64,000 nucleotides of DNA from Alcanivorax limicola. GTDB lineage: Bacteria; Pseudomonadota; Gammaproteobacteria; Pseudomonadales; Alcanivoracaceae. The translations under genes were made by a program, and so were the position numbers. Where the stretch lies: positions 434,001 to 498,000 of the forward strand of contig NZ_JAIOUB010000003.1 in the NCBI RefSeq assembly GCF_019931215.1. The letters run 5' to 3'. The notes below the pieces were generated by a model. That model made no database searches, was not told the origin of the DNA, and worked only from the letters and a program-made list of their open reading frames with translations. Shown here one piece after another: positions 63,979 to 64,000 of this stretch (position 1 is its first letter; each line of letters opens with the position of its first letter).

Positions 63979-64000
63979 CATCAGGTCTGCAGATATCTCG

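Overview
The window is a stretch of chromosomal core genome from a Gram-negative gammaproteobacterium. The evidence is the gene content and order: lepB-rnc-era-recO-pdxJ-acpS, gacS next to cysM-rlmD-relA-mazG, the anaerobic fatty acid pair fabA-fabB, minCDE, plsB, tamA-tamB, aspS-yebC-ruvCAB and ybgC-tolQRAB-pal. The relA neighbourhood, the AlgP-like lysine-rich protein, the PA4642-family protein and the Pseudomonas-like order of several blocks suggest a member of the Pseudomonadales/Oceanospirillales, perhaps close to Alcanivorax; this placement is inference. I see no rRNA, tRNA, insertion sequence, prophage or CRISPR array. DNA is GC-rich throughout except for a few AT-rich leaders.

Layout. 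1-4282: end of lepB, a DUF4845 protein and the rnc-era-recO-pdxJ-acpS cluster. 4243-7032 (-): GacS/BarA-type hybrid kinase whose 3' end overlaps acpS. 7237-12703: cysM, rlmD, relA, mazG. 12842-16290: two general porins flanking a smaller outer-membrane barrel, each with its own terminator. 16366-18109 (-): fabA-fabB. 18626-22645: ccmF-ccmG-ccmH-ccmI. 22767-25540: adk and minCDE. 25920-26756: histone H1-like protein. 26852-32343: mobA (-), then yoaA-tsaB-thioesterase-uppP-rsmJ. 32357-34849 (-): plsB. 35015-38968: quinone oxidoreductase-like protein, outer-membrane protein, orphan ParA (-), DUF4062 protein. 39020-46695: proS (-), a PaaI-like thioesterase, tamB and tamA (-). 46884-53855 (all -): a RegB/RegA-like two-component pair, a methyltransferase, a secreted protein of unknown function, a PA4642-family protein, an ABC1 kinase and an acyl-CoA dehydrogenase. 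54050-54457 (-): HU-like protein with a lysine-rich tail. 54727-63978: aspS, yebC, ruvCAB, ybgC, tolQRAB, pal.

Functional themes are cell-envelope building (lepB, uppP, plsB, fabAB, porins, Tam, Tol-Pal), cytochrome c maturation, the stringent response, division-site selection, DNA repair and tRNA modification or charging.

The most unusual signals are: (i) short tandem duplications of about 11-25 bp that recur in intergenic spacers, several of them at stop or start codons; (ii) one operator-like palindrome, TGACC-N4-GGTCA, in front of two distant genes, with no matching regulator in the window; (iii) an orphan ParA divergent from a DUF4062/winged-helix protein; (iv) three inverted repeats packed upstream of the third barrel gene; (v) a ccm operon that starts at ccmF; and (vi) two separate lysine-rich nucleoid-type proteins. 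No obviously new defence or biosynthetic system is present; the ParA/DUF4062 pair is the best candidate for something undescribed.
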